Shown: positions 32,859-41,591, counted from the stretch's first letter. The stretch is DNA of 64,000 nt from Comamonadaceae bacterium (GCA_027484105.1 JAIXUG010000004.1:283076-347075), one strand, 5' to 3'. Notes: generated from the sequence alone by a model not told the origin. Program-made: numbers and translations.

Positions 32859-33707
32859 ATGAACCACCACCCACAACGCTACGCACGCGTGCTCACCATC
32901 GCTGGATCGGACAGCGGCGGTGGTGCCGGCATCCAGGCCGATTTGAAAACCTTTGCCGCTTTGGGCTGTTACGGCATGAGCGCGATCACCGCGCTCACGG
33001 CGCAAAACACCGTGGGCGTGCAAGGCATCCACGCGGTGCCTGCGTCGTTTTTGAAGGCCCAAATCGCGTCGGTGTTGGACGACATTGGCGTCGATGCCCT
33101 GAAGATCGGCATGCTGCACGAGCCCGGCATTGTCGAGGTGGTGGCGTGGGCCATTGATCACTACCAGATCCGGCAGGTGGTGCTTGACCCGGTCATGGTG
33201 GCAACGAGCGGCGATCGCTTGATTGCGCAGGAGACGGTTCAGGTGCTGGTGCGGGACTTGTTCCCCCGTGTGACGGTGGTGACGCCCAACCTGGATGAGG
33301 CCGAACTGCTTTTGGGGCAAGGCATTGCCGACGCGCAGGCCCTGGACGCTGCCGCACAGGGGCTTTTGGCCATGGGGGCCAAGGCTGTTTTGCTCAAAGG
33401 TGGGCATCTGCAAGGCCCGCAGGTGGTTGATCTGCTGGTGCAAGCCGATGGACCGGCACGCCGCTTGGCTTCTGCAAGGATTGAGAGCCGCAATGTGCAT
33501 GGCACTGGCTGCACGCTGTCGTCGGCCATCGCGGCGCATCTGGCTTTGGGGCACCCATTGGCGCAGGCGGTCGAGCTGGCGCGTTCTTTCATCTTGAGCG
33601 CCATTGAACAGGGCGCGCAGGTGCAGACTGGTCAGGGGCATGGCCCGCTCAACCATGGTTTTTCTCCCTTGGCCATGCGCCGACTCGCCGCTGCCGACCA
33701 GGCCTGA
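32859..33707 (+). CDS. thiD: Hydroxymethylpyrimidine (phosphate) kinase ThiD
   Basis: From ATG 32859 the 282-residue ribokinase-fold protein reads RVLTIAGSDSGGGAGIQADLKTFAALGCYGMSAITALTAQNT, the typical ThiD opening, and VTPNLDEAELLL and HGTGCTLSSAIAAHLA further on. It phosphorylates the pyrimidine intermediate twice. A -10-like GATAAT (32846-32851) ends seven bases before the ATG, so the transcript may be leaderless. The upstream ThiO start lies 38 bases away on the other strand. Confidence 0.93.
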   Translation: MNHHPQRYARVLTIAGSDSGGGAGIQADLKTFAALGCYGMSAITALTAQNTVGVQGIHAVPASFLKAQIASVLDDIGVDALKIGMLHEPGIVEVVAWAIDHYQIRQVVLDPVMVATSGDRLIAQETVQVLVRDLFPRVTVVTPNLDEAELLLGQGIADAQALDAAAQGLLAMGAKAVLLKGGHLQGPQVVDLLVQADGPARRLASARIESRNVHGTGCTLSSAIAAHLALGHPLAQAVELARSFILSAIEQGAQVQTGQGHGPLNHGFSPLAMRRLAAADQA

Positions 33708-33781
33708 GGCTGAGCCGCGCGGTGGGCGTGATGGGCAGAAAGTTTGTTCAGCGGTCAAAGCAGTCGTCCGGCGAGAGGGCT

Positions 33782-34819
33782 TCAAATCAGGCCCAGGCGT
33801 TGGTGCAGCACAGTGGAGGTGGTGGTGTACTGCAGCAGGGTTTTGTCTGCAGGCCGCAGCAGGGCCGCCGCGCCAAACGCGGCCAGTGTGGCTTCGTGAA
33901 ACCCACACAGGATGAGTTTCTTTTTGCCGGGGTAGGTGTTGATGTCGCCCACGGCAAAGATGCCCGGCTCCGACGTGCCAAAGTTTTCGGTGTTGACCAC
34001 CAGTTGCTTGCGTTCCATGGCCAGGCCCCATTGCGCCACGGGGCCCAGTTTGGGCGACAGACCCAAACAGGTTTGCAGCACGTCCAAAGTCAGCCACTCG
34101 CTCTCGCCTTGGGGGTTGAGCAGTTCGAGCGCTTTCAAGCGGCCCCCTTCGGCGCGCTGGCCGGTGGGCTGTCCCGCCACAAAGCGCATCCGGCCCTCCT
34201 GGCAGGCTTGGCGCATGCGCTGGATCAAATCGGGTGAAGCGCTGAATTGGTCGCGGCGGTGCAGCAGGGTGACGCTGGCGGCGGCTTGCGGGCCTGCGCT
34301 CGCATCCAGGCAGGTTTGCAAGGCACTGTCGCCGTCACCCGCCACCACCAGGTGTTGACCGGCCCAGTGCTCGGGTGTAGGGTGCTCCGCAAAGACTTGC
34401 GTGCCTTCGTAATCTGCCAGACCTTCGAGGACCATGCGGCGCGGCACAAAAGCGCCCACGCCCGCCGCGATGAACAGGGTGCGTGTCTGGAACAAGGTGT
34501 TTGACGAGGTTTGAACTTGCAGGCCCTGGTCGGGCATGCGGATCACGCTCACCACGTGCTGGCCCAGGTGCAAGCTGGGCTTGAACGGGGCTACCTGTTG
34601 TTGCAAGCGCTCCACCAGTTCTTGGCCCGTGCAAAAAGGGATGCCCGGGATGTCGTAAATGGGTTTATCGGCATAGAGCTCGGCGCATTGCCCCCCCACA
34701 TGGGGCAGTGCGTCGACCACGTGGCAATAGATGCCTTGCAGACCCAGCTGGAACACCTGAAACAGTCCGACGGGGCCAGCGCCAATGACCAAAGCCTCGG
34801 TGTCGATGGGGGTGGTCAT
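33782..34819 (-). CDS. Ferredoxin-NADP+ reductase (thioredoxin-reductase-like type)
   Basis: The 345-residue flavoprotein has two Rossmann motifs, ALVIGAGPVGLFQVFQLGLQG (FAD) and LVVAGDGDSALQTCLD (NADPH), and ends with FAVGDINTYPGKKKLILCGFHEATLAAFGAA. The thioredoxin-reductase CxxC is absent, matching the YumC/FNR2-type ferredoxin-NADP reductase. It transfers electrons between NADPH and ferredoxin. The 7Fe ferredoxin gene fdxA lies 85 bp upstream on the same strand, so the two form a functional pair. Confidence 0.88.
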   Translation of the reverse strand: MTTPIDTEALVIGAGPVGLFQVFQLGLQGIYCHVVDALPHVGGQCAELYADKPIYDIPGIPFCTGQELVERLQQQVAPFKPSLHLGQHVVSVIRMPDQGLQVQTSSNTLFQTRTLFIAAGVGAFVPRRMVLEGLADYEGTQVFAEHPTPEHWAGQHLVVAGDGDSALQTCLDASAGPQAAASVTLLHRRDQFSASPDLIQRMRQACQEGRMRFVAGQPTGQRAEGGRLKALELLNPQGESEWLTLDVLQTCLGLSPKLGPVAQWGLAMERKQLVVNTENFGTSEPGIFAVGDINTYPGKKKLILCGFHEATLAAFGAAALLRPADKTLLQYTTTSTVLHQRLGLI

Positions 34820-34903
34820 GAGAAAAGGGGATCAAAAATGGCCGAAGGATTCGGCCATGGACAAGAGCGTGGAGGCGAGACGCGCGTGCTGAGCCCGCAT
34901 GGC

Positions 34904-35233
34904 TCAGCGCACCAGGTGCGCCAGTTTGCCGGTCTTGTCTTTCCAGGCGTCGGCATCGGGCATGGGTGTTTTGCGTTTGGTGATGCTTTTCCAACCGGGC
35001 AAGACCGCCAGTTCGGCATTGAGCTGGATCATGTGCTGCTGGTCGGCAGGCAGGTCTTCTTCGGCGAAGATCGCGTTGACCGGGCACTCGGGGATGCACA
35101 CAGCGCAGTCGATGCACTCATCCGGGTCGATGGTCAGGAAGTTGGGGCCTTCGCGGAAGCAGTCGACCGGGCAAACGTCCACACAGTCGGTGTATTTGCA
35201 CTGGATGCAGGATTCGGAAACAACGTGGGTCAT
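34904..35233 (-). CDS. fdxA: 7Fe ferredoxin FdxA
   Basis: From ATG 35233 the protein has 109 residues. The N-terminal cysteine pattern is Cys9, Cys12, Cys17, Cys21 and Cys25, then Cys40, Cys43, Cys46 and Cys50 ([11 protein letters not shown]), fitting a seven-iron [3Fe-4S]/[4Fe-4S] ferredoxin of the Azotobacter FdI type. An extra helical tail ([11 protein letters not shown]...) is usual in this family. It carries electrons in the cytoplasm, probably with the adjacent reductase, and lies directly downstream of the sulfate-assimilation genes. Confidence 0.93.
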   Translation of the reverse strand: MTHVVSESCIQCKYTDCVDVCPVDCFREGPNFLTIDPDECIDCAVCIPECPVNAIFAEEDLPADQQHMIQLNAELAVLPGWKSITKRKTPMPDADAWKDKTGKLAHLVR

Positions 35234-35370
35234 GATGAACTCGGAGTGAAGGAGTTTTGCGCGGCCAAGCAACGCAGAGCCCGCATTTTAAGGGGGATTC
35301 TGGCGCAAGCAGGCCTTGGCCCGGCGGTGTCTATGAGGCCAACAGGGCTTTGGGCCAGAGCGGGGGCGTT

Positions 35371-36645
35371 TCAATGCACCAGCACGGCCCCCGAGGTTTT
35401 GTGGCTGGCGGTGTCCACCAAAACCAGTGCGCCCAAGGTGCGCGAGCGGGCAAATGGCACGGTGGCCAATGGCTCTTGCAGCGCCAAGCTCACATGGCCA
35501 ATGGCGTTGGGTGGCAGCTCGCTGGCTTCTTCCTCGGCCAGGGTGTTCACGTTCAGGCGGTGCACCACGCGCTGCACCCGGGCCTTGACCCAGCGGTGAC
35601 CGTGGAGTGCCCAGTAGATGCGACCGGCCACCAAAGGCTCGTCGTCCATCCAGGCCACGGTGGTGTTCAGCTGGCGCTGGCCTACGGGTGAACCCCAGGA
35701 CTCTGATTTTTCGGCGAGGATCCAGTCGCCCCGTGACACATCCACCTCGCGGTCCAGCACGATGCCTGCGCTGTGGCCAGCGGCCTGGTCTTGGGGCTGG
35801 CGGGTGGCCGACAGCACTTGAGAGACCTTGGCTGTCTGACCGCTGGGGAACACCTGGACGGTTTGGCCCGGCGCGATGTGGCCCGTGGCCACACGGCCCC
35901 AGAACACGCGGCGGCCTTGGGTGGTGACCCCGGAATCGTGGAACTTCTCGACCCACTGCACCGGGAAGCTGAACGCTTCATCGGTTTCGGCGGGGGTGAC
36001 CGGCAGGTCTTCGAGGATGCTCAAAAGGCTCGGGCCGGTGTAGCCGCACCAGTCGTTTTGCGCATGGTTTTCCGTGGTCACCACGTTCCAACCCTTGAGC
36101 GCGGACACGGGCACCATGGCGGTGACTTGGATGCCCGCCTCTTGGGCGAACTTGTGCAGAGCTCCCGCGATGTTCTTGTACGCCACAGCCGCATCGGCCA
36201 CTGCGTCGATCTTGTTGATGGCGAACACGATGGAGGGCACGCGCAGCAGGTTCACCAGCAATGAATGGCGGCGGGTTTGCGGCAGCAGTTGCAGCTGTGG
36301 GTTGGCCCAGTCGAGCTTGTTGGCATCCACCAGCACCACGGCGGCGTCGGCACTCGAAGCAGCGGTGACCATGTTGCGCGTGTATTGCTCGTGGCCGGGG
36401 GCGTCGCCAATGATGAATTTGCGGCTTTCGGTGCTGAAGTAGCGGTAAGCCACGTCGATGGTGATGCCTTGCTCACGCTCGGCGCTCAGGCCGTCGGTCA
36501 GCAGAGCCAAGTCGGTTTCGCCTGAGCGCTGCACGCCCGCCAGGTGGTCTTGCAGCACGGCCTTGGTGTCCACCAGCAGGCGGCCAATCAGTGTGCTCTT
36601 GCCGTCGTCGACCGAGCCGCAGGTGATGAATTTCAGTGCGTTCAT
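35371..36645 (-). CDS. cysN: Sulfate adenylyltransferase subunit 1 (CysN, GTPase)
   Basis: The 424-residue protein has the translational-GTPase core: P-loop GSVDDGKST (10-18), DAPGHEQYTRNM and NKID. Two beta-barrel domains follow. CysN couples GTP hydrolysis to adenylyl sulfate synthesis by CysD. It lacks a fused CysC kinase domain. The start codon shares one base with the cysD stop (TAATG), so translation is coupled. Confidence 0.95.
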   Translation of the reverse strand: MNALKFITCGSVDDGKSTLIGRLLVDTKAVLQDHLAGVQRSGETDLALLTDGLSAEREQGITIDVAYRYFSTESRKFIIGDAPGHEQYTRNMVTAASSADAAVVLVDANKLDWANPQLQLLPQTRRHSLLVNLLRVPSIVFAINKIDAVADAAVAYKNIAGALHKFAQEAGIQVTAMVPVSALKGWNVVTTENHAQNDWCGYTGPSLLSILEDLPVTPAETDEAFSFPVQWVEKFHDSGVTTQGRRVFWGRVATGHIAPGQTVQVFPSGQTAKVSQVLSATRQPQDQAAGHSAGIVLDREVDVSRGDWILAEKSESWGSPVGQRQLNTTVAWMDDEPLVAGRIYWALHGHRWVKARVQRVVHRLNVNTLAEEEASELPPNAIGHVSLALQEPLATVPFARSRTLGALVLVDTASHKTSGAVLVH

Positions 36646-37574
36646 TAAAAGTACCCGTCTTTCTTGCGCTTTTCCATCGAAGCCTCGGAGGTCTTGTCGT
36701 CCATGCGTGTCGCGCCGCGTTCGCTGACATCGGCCGCCAGCGTCTCGATCACGATCTGCTCGGGCGTGGCGGCGGTGCTTTCCACCGGGCAGGTGCAGGT
36801 GATGTCGCCCACGGTGCGAAAACGCACGTCGCGCACCACCACCGTTTCACCATCTTTGGGCGGGGTCAGCTCGGTCACCGGCACCAAGAGACCCCGGCGG
36901 TCCACCACTTCGCGCTGGTGGGTGTAATAAATCGACGGCAGCGCAATCTTTTCGCGGGCGATGTATTGCCACACGTCCAGTTCGGTCCAGTTGCTGATGG
37001 GGAATACACGGAAGTGCTCGCCCGGCTGCAGCTTGTGGTTGAACAGGGTCCACAGCTCAGGCCGCTGCGCCTTGGGCTGCCATTGGCCAAAACTGTCGCG
37101 GTGCGAAAAGATGCGCTCCTTGGCGCGGGCTTTTTCTTCGTCACGGCGTGCACCGCCGATGAGTGCATCAAAGCGGAACTCTTCAATGGCTTCGAGCAAG
37201 GTGACCGACTGGTGCACGTTGCGGCTCTCGCCGGGGTGAGCCAGGCGCACGGTACCGCGTTGCATGGAGTCTTCGACGCTGCGCACGATCAGCTCGGCGC
37301 CCAGTTCTTGGGCGCGCGCGTCGCGGAAATCGGTCACTTCCTTGAAGTTGTGCCCGGTGTCGATCATGAGCAGCGGGTAGGGGATGCGGCCTGCACCAAA
37401 TGCCTTTTCGGCGCATCTGAGCATGACCAGCGAATCCTTGCCGCCTGAAAACAGCAAGGTGGGGCGCTCAAAGGCGGCAGCGACTTCGCGCAGGATGAAG
37501 ATGGTTTCTTCTTCCAGTGCGTCCAGGTGCGCATTGCTCAGGGTGTGCAACTCGGTTTGTGTCATGGCGGTCAT
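36645..37574 (-). CDS. cysD: Sulfate adenylyltransferase subunit 2 (CysD)
   Basis: The 309-residue product is an adenine-nucleotide-alpha-hydrolase-fold enzyme with the PP-loop SGGKDS (about residues 43-48 from ATG 37574) and the family segments LLMIDTGHNFKEVTDFRD, GGARRDEEKARAKER and QPKAQRPELWTLFNHKLQ. It makes adenylyl sulfate (APS) from sulfate and ATP. ATG 37565 is an alternative start. A 152-bp gap with a long hairpin separates it from cysH upstream. Confidence 0.95.
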   Translation of the reverse strand: MTAMTQTELHTLSNAHLDALEEETIFILREVAAAFERPTLLFSGGKDSLVMLRCAEKAFGAGRIPYPLLMIDTGHNFKEVTDFRDARAQELGAELIVRSVEDSMQRGTVRLAHPGESRNVHQSVTLLEAIEEFRFDALIGGARRDEEKARAKERIFSHRDSFGQWQPKAQRPELWTLFNHKLQPGEHFRVFPISNWTELDVWQYIAREKIALPSIYYTHQREVVDRRGLLVPVTELTPPKDGETVVVRDVRFRTVGDITCTCPVESTAATPEQIVIETLAADVSERGATRMDDKTSEASMEKRKKDGYF

Positions 37575-37635
37575 TTGGTTCTCTCGTATCTCAATTTGTT
37601 CAAGGTGTCTGAAGTCAAGTACTGGCACGCTTGGC

Positions 37636-37713
37636 GTGATGTGTGGGGCAAGGCGGGCGACGATTTGTGACGCGAAGCGGCTTATGAGGAGCCCGGCTTG
37701 CCCCGCACATCAC
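37636..37713. repeat. 23-bp inverted repeat (long hairpin) between cysH and cysD
   Basis: The arms 37636-37658 and 37691-37713 are reverse complements at 21 of 23 positions and enclose a 32-base loop. Outside them a GTCAAGT/ACTTGAC pair (37614-37620 and 37732-37738) extends the symmetry. No T-run follows on either strand. It lies in the transcript between cysH and cysD and could be an mRNA-processing or attenuation hairpin, or a REP-like mobile repeat. Confidence 0.75.
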
Positions 37714-37726
37714 ATCCCAACAAGGT

Positions 37727-38482
37727 TCAAGACTTGACGTGCAACCCACACTCCTTGGCCGACTCGTCCTCCCACCACCAGCGGCCCGCGCGAAATTCTT
37801 CGCCCAGGCTGATGGCGCGGGAGCAGGGGGCGCAGCCGATGCTTGGAAAAAACTGGTCGTGCAGCGGGTTGTAGTCCACCTGGTGTTCGGCGATGTAGTG
37901 CCACACATCGCCCCAAGTCCAGCGGGCCAGGGGGTTGAATTTGCTCAGGTTCTTGGTGGCGACTTCGCTGTCGTCTTGCATCGGCACCTCGGCGCGGGCG
38001 CTGGATTGCGCCTGACGCAGACCCGTGATCCAGGCGCGTTGGCCCTTTAAGGCCCGGGCCAGCGGTTCCATCTTGCGAATACCGCAGCATTCCTTTCGCA
38101 ACGCGATGCTTTGGTACATCGCGTCTTGGCCTTTGTCGCGCACAAACTGAATCACCGATGCCAGCACGGGGCGAAACACATGGATGGGCGCACGCGAATG
38201 CGCTTGCGTGCGTTCCAGCAGGGCCAGGGTTTCGGTGTGCAGTGCGCCGGTCTCCAGCACAAACACCGGGATGTCCAGTTGCAGGTGGTTGATGAGGTGT
38301 GTGATGACGACGTCTTCCGCACCCAGGCTGGAGGCTTGGGTGAGGGGGGTGAACTCGGCTGCAGCGCGTTTCAGCAAAGCCTGAGTCTCGGCCAGTTTGG
38401 CGGCAAAGTCAGGGCTGGCCTTGGCGTTTAGTTCGGTGGCCTTAATCAGGGCGTTGCGAGAAGCAATCAGGCTGGAAGTCAT
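37727..38482 (-). CDS. cysH: Adenylyl-sulfate (APS) reductase, iron-sulfur type CysH
   Basis: From ATG 38482 the protein has 251 residues. Cys132-Cys133 (ECCGIRKMEP) and Cys217/Cys220 (GCAPC) are the four ligands of the [4Fe-4S] cluster seen in assimilatory APS reductases, and Cys245 (KECGLH) is the catalytic thiol. The PP-loop region SSLGAEDVVITHL and TGALHTET are conserved. The cluster and the lack of cysC nearby favour APS rather than PAPS as substrate. It lies 38 bp downstream of the DUF934 gene. Confidence 0.93.
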   Translation of the reverse strand: MTSSLIASRNALIKATELNAKASPDFAAKLAETQALLKRAAAEFTPLTQASSLGAEDVVITHLINHLQLDIPVFVLETGALHTETLALLERTQAHSRAPIHVFRPVLASVIQFVRDKGQDAMYQSIALRKECCGIRKMEPLARALKGQRAWITGLRQAQSSARAEVPMQDDSEVATKNLSKFNPLARWTWGDVWHYIAEHQVDYNPLHDQFFPSIGCAPCSRAISLGEEFRAGRWWWEDESAKECGLHVKS

Positions 38483-38520
38483 GGTGTGTCTTTTGCAGGG
38501 GCTCACCCCTGGGCGAGGCT

Positions 38521-38898
38521 TTAGACGGCTTTCGCAAATTGGGGTTTCGTTTCGACAGCCGAGCCTTGGTAAAAGCCAGCAAAGCGTTCGAACTGGCGTT
38601 GCGCCGCCGAGGCGTCGACGCCTTCGCGCAGCACAGCCACATCAAAACCGGTGCGCTGCATTTGCACCAGTTGGTCGATCAGCACGTCGCCAGTGGCTCG
38701 CAGTTCCCCCTCAAAACCCAGGCGTCGGCGCAGCAAAAAGGCCTGGCTGTAGGCGCGGCCGTCTGTGAATTTGGGGAACTGCAGGTCGATGCGGGTCACG
38801 CCGCGCAAGTTGAGGGTGCGCGGATCCACGTCGTTGGCCAGCGTGATGACCGTGGGCGATTCAACGGTCTGGTGTTCTTGGGCAGAGAGGATGTTCAT
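38521..38898 (-). CDS. DUF934 family protein (sulfite-reduction associated)
   Basis: The 125-residue protein belongs to DUF934, recognised by LANDVDPRTLNLRGVTRIDLQFPKFTDGRAYSQAFLLRRRLGF and ALLREGVD-like tail. This family is almost always encoded beside cysI/cysH and is thought to support sulfite reduction, but its biochemical role is unknown. It lies between cysI and cysH on the same strand. Confidence 0.88.
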   Translation of the reverse strand: MNILSAQEHQTVESPTVITLANDVDPRTLNLRGVTRIDLQFPKFTDGRAYSQAFLLRRRLGFEGELRATGDVLIDQLVQMQRTGFDVAVLREGVDASAAQRQFERFAGFYQGSAVETKPQFAKAV

Positions 38899-38948
38899 GG
38901 TCGTTTTTCATTTCCCGGAGCCCACGGGGTGGGCTCCGACAGGGCGCT

Positions 38949-40754
38949 TCAGGCAGTGGTTTCCACAGCAGGGTGGCGTGCCGCATTGGCCGCCGCCTTG
39001 AACGGGTCTTGTCCCACGCGGCGCAGGGTTTCGATGAAGTACTCGTGGCGGTTTTGGGCAGGCTGGCGAAGCGCCTTGTAGGTGTCCAAGATCGCTTCGA
39101 TCACATCGGGCACTTCAACCGATGAAAACGAGGGGCCAACCACTTTGCCGGGGGTGGTGGGGCCAGACAGCGCTTTGCCGTCCGAGCCGCCCAGCGTCAC
39201 CTGGTACCACTCCTTGCCGTCTTTATCCACACCCAAAATGCCGATGTGGCCCGAATGGTGGTGACCGCAGGAGTTGATGCAGCCGCTGATGTGGAAGTCG
39301 ATGTGGCCCAAGTCGTGCAGTTCGTCCAGGTCCTGGTAACGCTCGGTGATGGCGGCGGCCAAGGGCAAGGAACGGGCATTGGCCAGGGCGCAATAGTCGC
39401 CGCCGGGGCAGGCGATCATGTCGGTCAGCAAACCCATATTGGGTTGGGCCAGGCCGAGCGCTTTGGCTTCGAGCCACAGGGCGTGCAGCAGGTCCAGACG
39501 CACCCAGGGCAGCACCAGGTTTTGGCTGTGCGTGACCCGGGCTTCGCCGGCCGAGTAGCGGGCCACCAGGTCGGCAGCCGAGTCCAATTGGTCGGCGCTG
39601 GCGTCCCCTGGGGCTTGCCCCGGGCGTTTGAACGACAGGCTCACAGCCCGCAGGGCCGGGTTTTGGTGCGGCTTGACGTTTTGAGTGAGCCAGCGGGCAA
39701 AGGCGGGCGTTTTGGCCGCTTCGATGCTGACATCCGCTTCTGCCTTGGGCACCCATTCACCCAGGTCTGCAGGCAAGTTCAGCGCTGGCGCGGCAAAGTA
39801 CGCGGCCACGCGGTCGAATTCGGTTTGCGGGATGGTGTGCAGGCCGCCGTCTTTCACCAGAATGTCTTGGTACTCGGCCTCGACCTCGTCGAAGTAGCGT
39901 TGGCCCTCGGCCTTCACCAAAATTTTGATGCGGGCTTTGTAGATGTTGTCTCGGCGGCCCCAGCGGTTGTACACCCGGATCAGGGCTTCGAGGTAATTCA
40001 TGATCTGGTTCCAGGGCAGGAACTCGCGAATGACCGAGCCCACCGTGGGCGTGCGGCCCATGCCGCCGCCCACGTGCACCTTGAAGCCCACTTCGCCCGC
40101 TGCGTTTTTGACCATTTGCAAGCCCACGTCGTGCCAGCCAATGGCGGCGCGGTCTTCGGCCGCCCCCGTGATGGCGATTTTGAACTTGCGCGGCAGGAAG
40201 GCGAATTCGGGGTGCAGCGTGCTCCACTGGCGGATGAGCTCGGCATAAGGCCGAGGATCGACCACCTCGTCAACGGCCACGCCCGCCAGCTCGTCGGTGG
40301 TGGTGTTGCGGATGCAGTTGCCGCTGGTCTGGATGCCGTGCATGTTCACGCTGGCCAAGAGGTCCATCACGTCGGCCGATTTGGACAGGGGAATCCAGTT
40401 GAACTGCACGTTTTGGCGCGTGGTGAAGTGGCCGACGTTGGTGGTCAGCTTGGGTGCAGGTCCGGCAATCTTGTCTTGTGTGGCCTGGGCCTCGGCCAGC
40501 AAGGCGGCGTCGGGTGTGTCGAACTCGCGGGCGATTTGGGCCAACACCTTGAGCTGAGGGGCCGAGATTTCGCCATAAGGCACAGCCACGCGCAGCATGG
40601 GGGCGTAGCGCTGCACGTACCAGCCGTTTTGCAGGCGCAGGGGTTTGAACTCATCGGCGCTCAATTGGCCTGACTGAAAGCGCTCCAGTTGGTCACGGTG
40701 CTGTGCGGCACGGGCACGCACAAAATGGCGGTCAAATTCGGTGTATTGGTACAT
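38949..40754 (-). CDS. cysI: Nitrite/sulfite reductase hemoprotein (CysI-like)
   Basis: The 601-residue protein has two ferredoxin-like half domains and the siroheme/[4Fe-4S] cysteines in MIACPGGDYCALAN and HISGCINSCGHHHSGHIG. Conserved anion-site residues TSGNCIRNTTTDELAG and FKVHVGGGMGR are present. It reduces sulfite to sulfide with six electrons. No cysJ flavoprotein is present in the window, so ferredoxin (fdxA) is the likely donor. It heads the minus-strand cys operon. Confidence 0.93.
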   Translation of the reverse strand: MYQYTEFDRHFVRARAAQHRDQLERFQSGQLSADEFKPLRLQNGWYVQRYAPMLRVAVPYGEISAPQLKVLAQIAREFDTPDAALLAEAQATQDKIAGPAPKLTTNVGHFTTRQNVQFNWIPLSKSADVMDLLASVNMHGIQTSGNCIRNTTTDELAGVAVDEVVDPRPYAELIRQWSTLHPEFAFLPRKFKIAITGAAEDRAAIGWHDVGLQMVKNAAGEVGFKVHVGGGMGRTPTVGSVIREFLPWNQIMNYLEALIRVYNRWGRRDNIYKARIKILVKAEGQRYFDEVEAEYQDILVKDGGLHTIPQTEFDRVAAYFAAPALNLPADLGEWVPKAEADVSIEAAKTPAFARWLTQNVKPHQNPALRAVSLSFKRPGQAPGDASADQLDSAADLVARYSAGEARVTHSQNLVLPWVRLDLLHALWLEAKALGLAQPNMGLLTDMIACPGGDYCALANARSLPLAAAITERYQDLDELHDLGHIDFHISGCINSCGHHHSGHIGILGVDKDGKEWYQVTLGGSDGKALSGPTTPGKVVGPSFSSVEVPDVIEAILDTYKALRQPAQNRHEYFIETLRRVGQDPFKAAANAARHPAVETTA

Positions 40755-40854
40755 CTGGGAGCGATCAGCAAAAAAAGTGCAAAGTCCTGGTGCAGGCTGT
40801 GGGCGCGGGGTGGGGCCTTGAAGGGGTGTTGAGCCCGGACTTTAGTTTTTTCTT

Positions 40855-40894
40855 ATGCCAAAACAAACGATTTTTTTGTTTGGCATATATGCCA
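40855..40894. promoter_or_regulatory. Three half-site inverted repeats upstream of cysI
   Basis: ATGCCA (40855-40860), TGGCAT (40881-40886) and ATGCCA (40889-40894) form a perfect 14-bp palindrome TGGCATATATGCCA (40881-40894) plus a second, longer inverted repeat with the left half-site. It lies about 100-140 bp upstream of cysI, where a CysB-type LysR activator would bind. CysB has no strict consensus in this group, so the assignment is inference. Confidence 0.5.
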
Positions 40895-40997
40895 TAGGCG
40901 TATAAGTCCAGGTGATGCAGGGTCGGCGGCGGGCCGTTTTGGGCCGCAAGGTCAGGCGCAACCCGCGCAGTGAGCGGATGGGGGAGGGCTTTCGGGC

Positions 40998-41003
40998 TAT
41001 AAT
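40998..41003 (+). promoter_or_regulatory. -10 element of the rpsO promoter
   Basis: A perfect TATAAT hexamer lies about 110 bases before the rpsO ATG, leaving a leader of roughly 105 bases in which S15 autoregulation could act. The -35 region is weak. Confidence 0.55.
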
Positions 41004-41114
41004 GGCCCTGTTTTGCGATTTGCAAAGCGCACGCCAGCCGCTGTTCCGGCAGCTGGCGCAAGTCATTGACCCGCTGCTTTTCTTTTGAATACAGCGAAAT
41101 AACAAGGAAGTTTC

Positions 41115-41381
41115 ATGATTGCATCCTCCATCAAGGCCGAGGTCGTCAAGGCCAATGCCCGTGCTGCCAACGACACAGGGTCCCCCGAAGTCCAGGTGGC
41201 ATTGCTGACAGCCCGTATCAACGAGCTGACCCCCCACTTCAAAACACACGCCAAAGACCATCACGGTCGCCGCGGTCTGCTGCGCATGGTGAGCCGTCGC
41301 CGCAAATTGCTGGACTACCTCAAGTCCCGTGATGCTGACCGTTACGTTGCGCTGATCGCCAAGCTTGGCCTGCGTAAGTAA
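41115..41381 (+). CDS. rpsO: 30S ribosomal protein S15
   Basis: The 88-residue protein is a standard S15: [56 protein letters not shown]15 binds 16S rRNA early in small-subunit assembly. An AAGGAAG ribosome-binding site precedes the ATG. A strong terminator follows, and pnp lies downstream, the conserved rpsO-pnp order. Confidence 0.98.
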   Translation: MIASSIKAEVVKANARAANDTGSPEVQVALLTARINELTPHFKTHAKDHHGRRGLLRMVSRRRKLLDYLKSRDADRYVALIAKLGLRK

Positions 41382-41397
41382 CCGTCTCTCCAGATGA

Positions 41398-41444
41398 AAA
41401 GCGCCTGAGTTAGTTCACTAGCTCAGGCGCTTTATTCTTTTTTT
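41398..41444 (+). terminator. rpsO terminator
   Basis: A 12-bp perfect stem (AAAGCGCCTGAG and complement CTCAGGCGCTTT) is followed by TTTATTCTTTTTTT-like sequence, a good factor-independent terminator 16 bp after the rpsO stop. It probably also reduces readthrough into pnp. Confidence 0.88.
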
Positions 41445-41479
41445 CTGTCGGAATTTGTCAGGGCGATCTCGCGCTGTGT

Positions 41480-41517
41480 CATTCCACAAAGCTTTCAACC
41501 CAAGGTTTTGTGGAATG
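41480..41517 (+). promoter_or_regulatory. Leader hairpin upstream of pnp
   Basis: CATTCCACAAA (41480-41490) pairs perfectly with TTTGTGGAATG (41507-41517) around a 16-base loop, 75 bases before the pnp ATG. In E. coli an RNase III-cut leader stem lets PNPase repress its own mRNA; this stem is in the right place for a similar control, but it is not proven. Confidence 0.5.
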
Positions 41518-41591
41518 GCATCGAGTTCAGAGCGTCAATTTCCGGGCCCTCAGTGCAGCCTCATGCGCTTTTGTTTTCAGGAGTTCTGAAC

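Larger units (their letters stand above)
40755..41114. other. 360-bp cysI/rpsO divergent intergenic region
   Basis: No gene is seen. It holds nested inverted repeats at 40855-40894 and a -10 hexamer for rpsO at 40998-41003. A weak cysI promoter can be proposed on the minus strand (TTGTTT, 16 bp, TAAAGT at 40839-40844). The rest shows no recognisable feature. Confidence 0.6.

Noticed and set aside
39246..40673. 475-codon open frame antisense to cysI
   Set aside because: Shadow of the well-conserved sulfite reductase.
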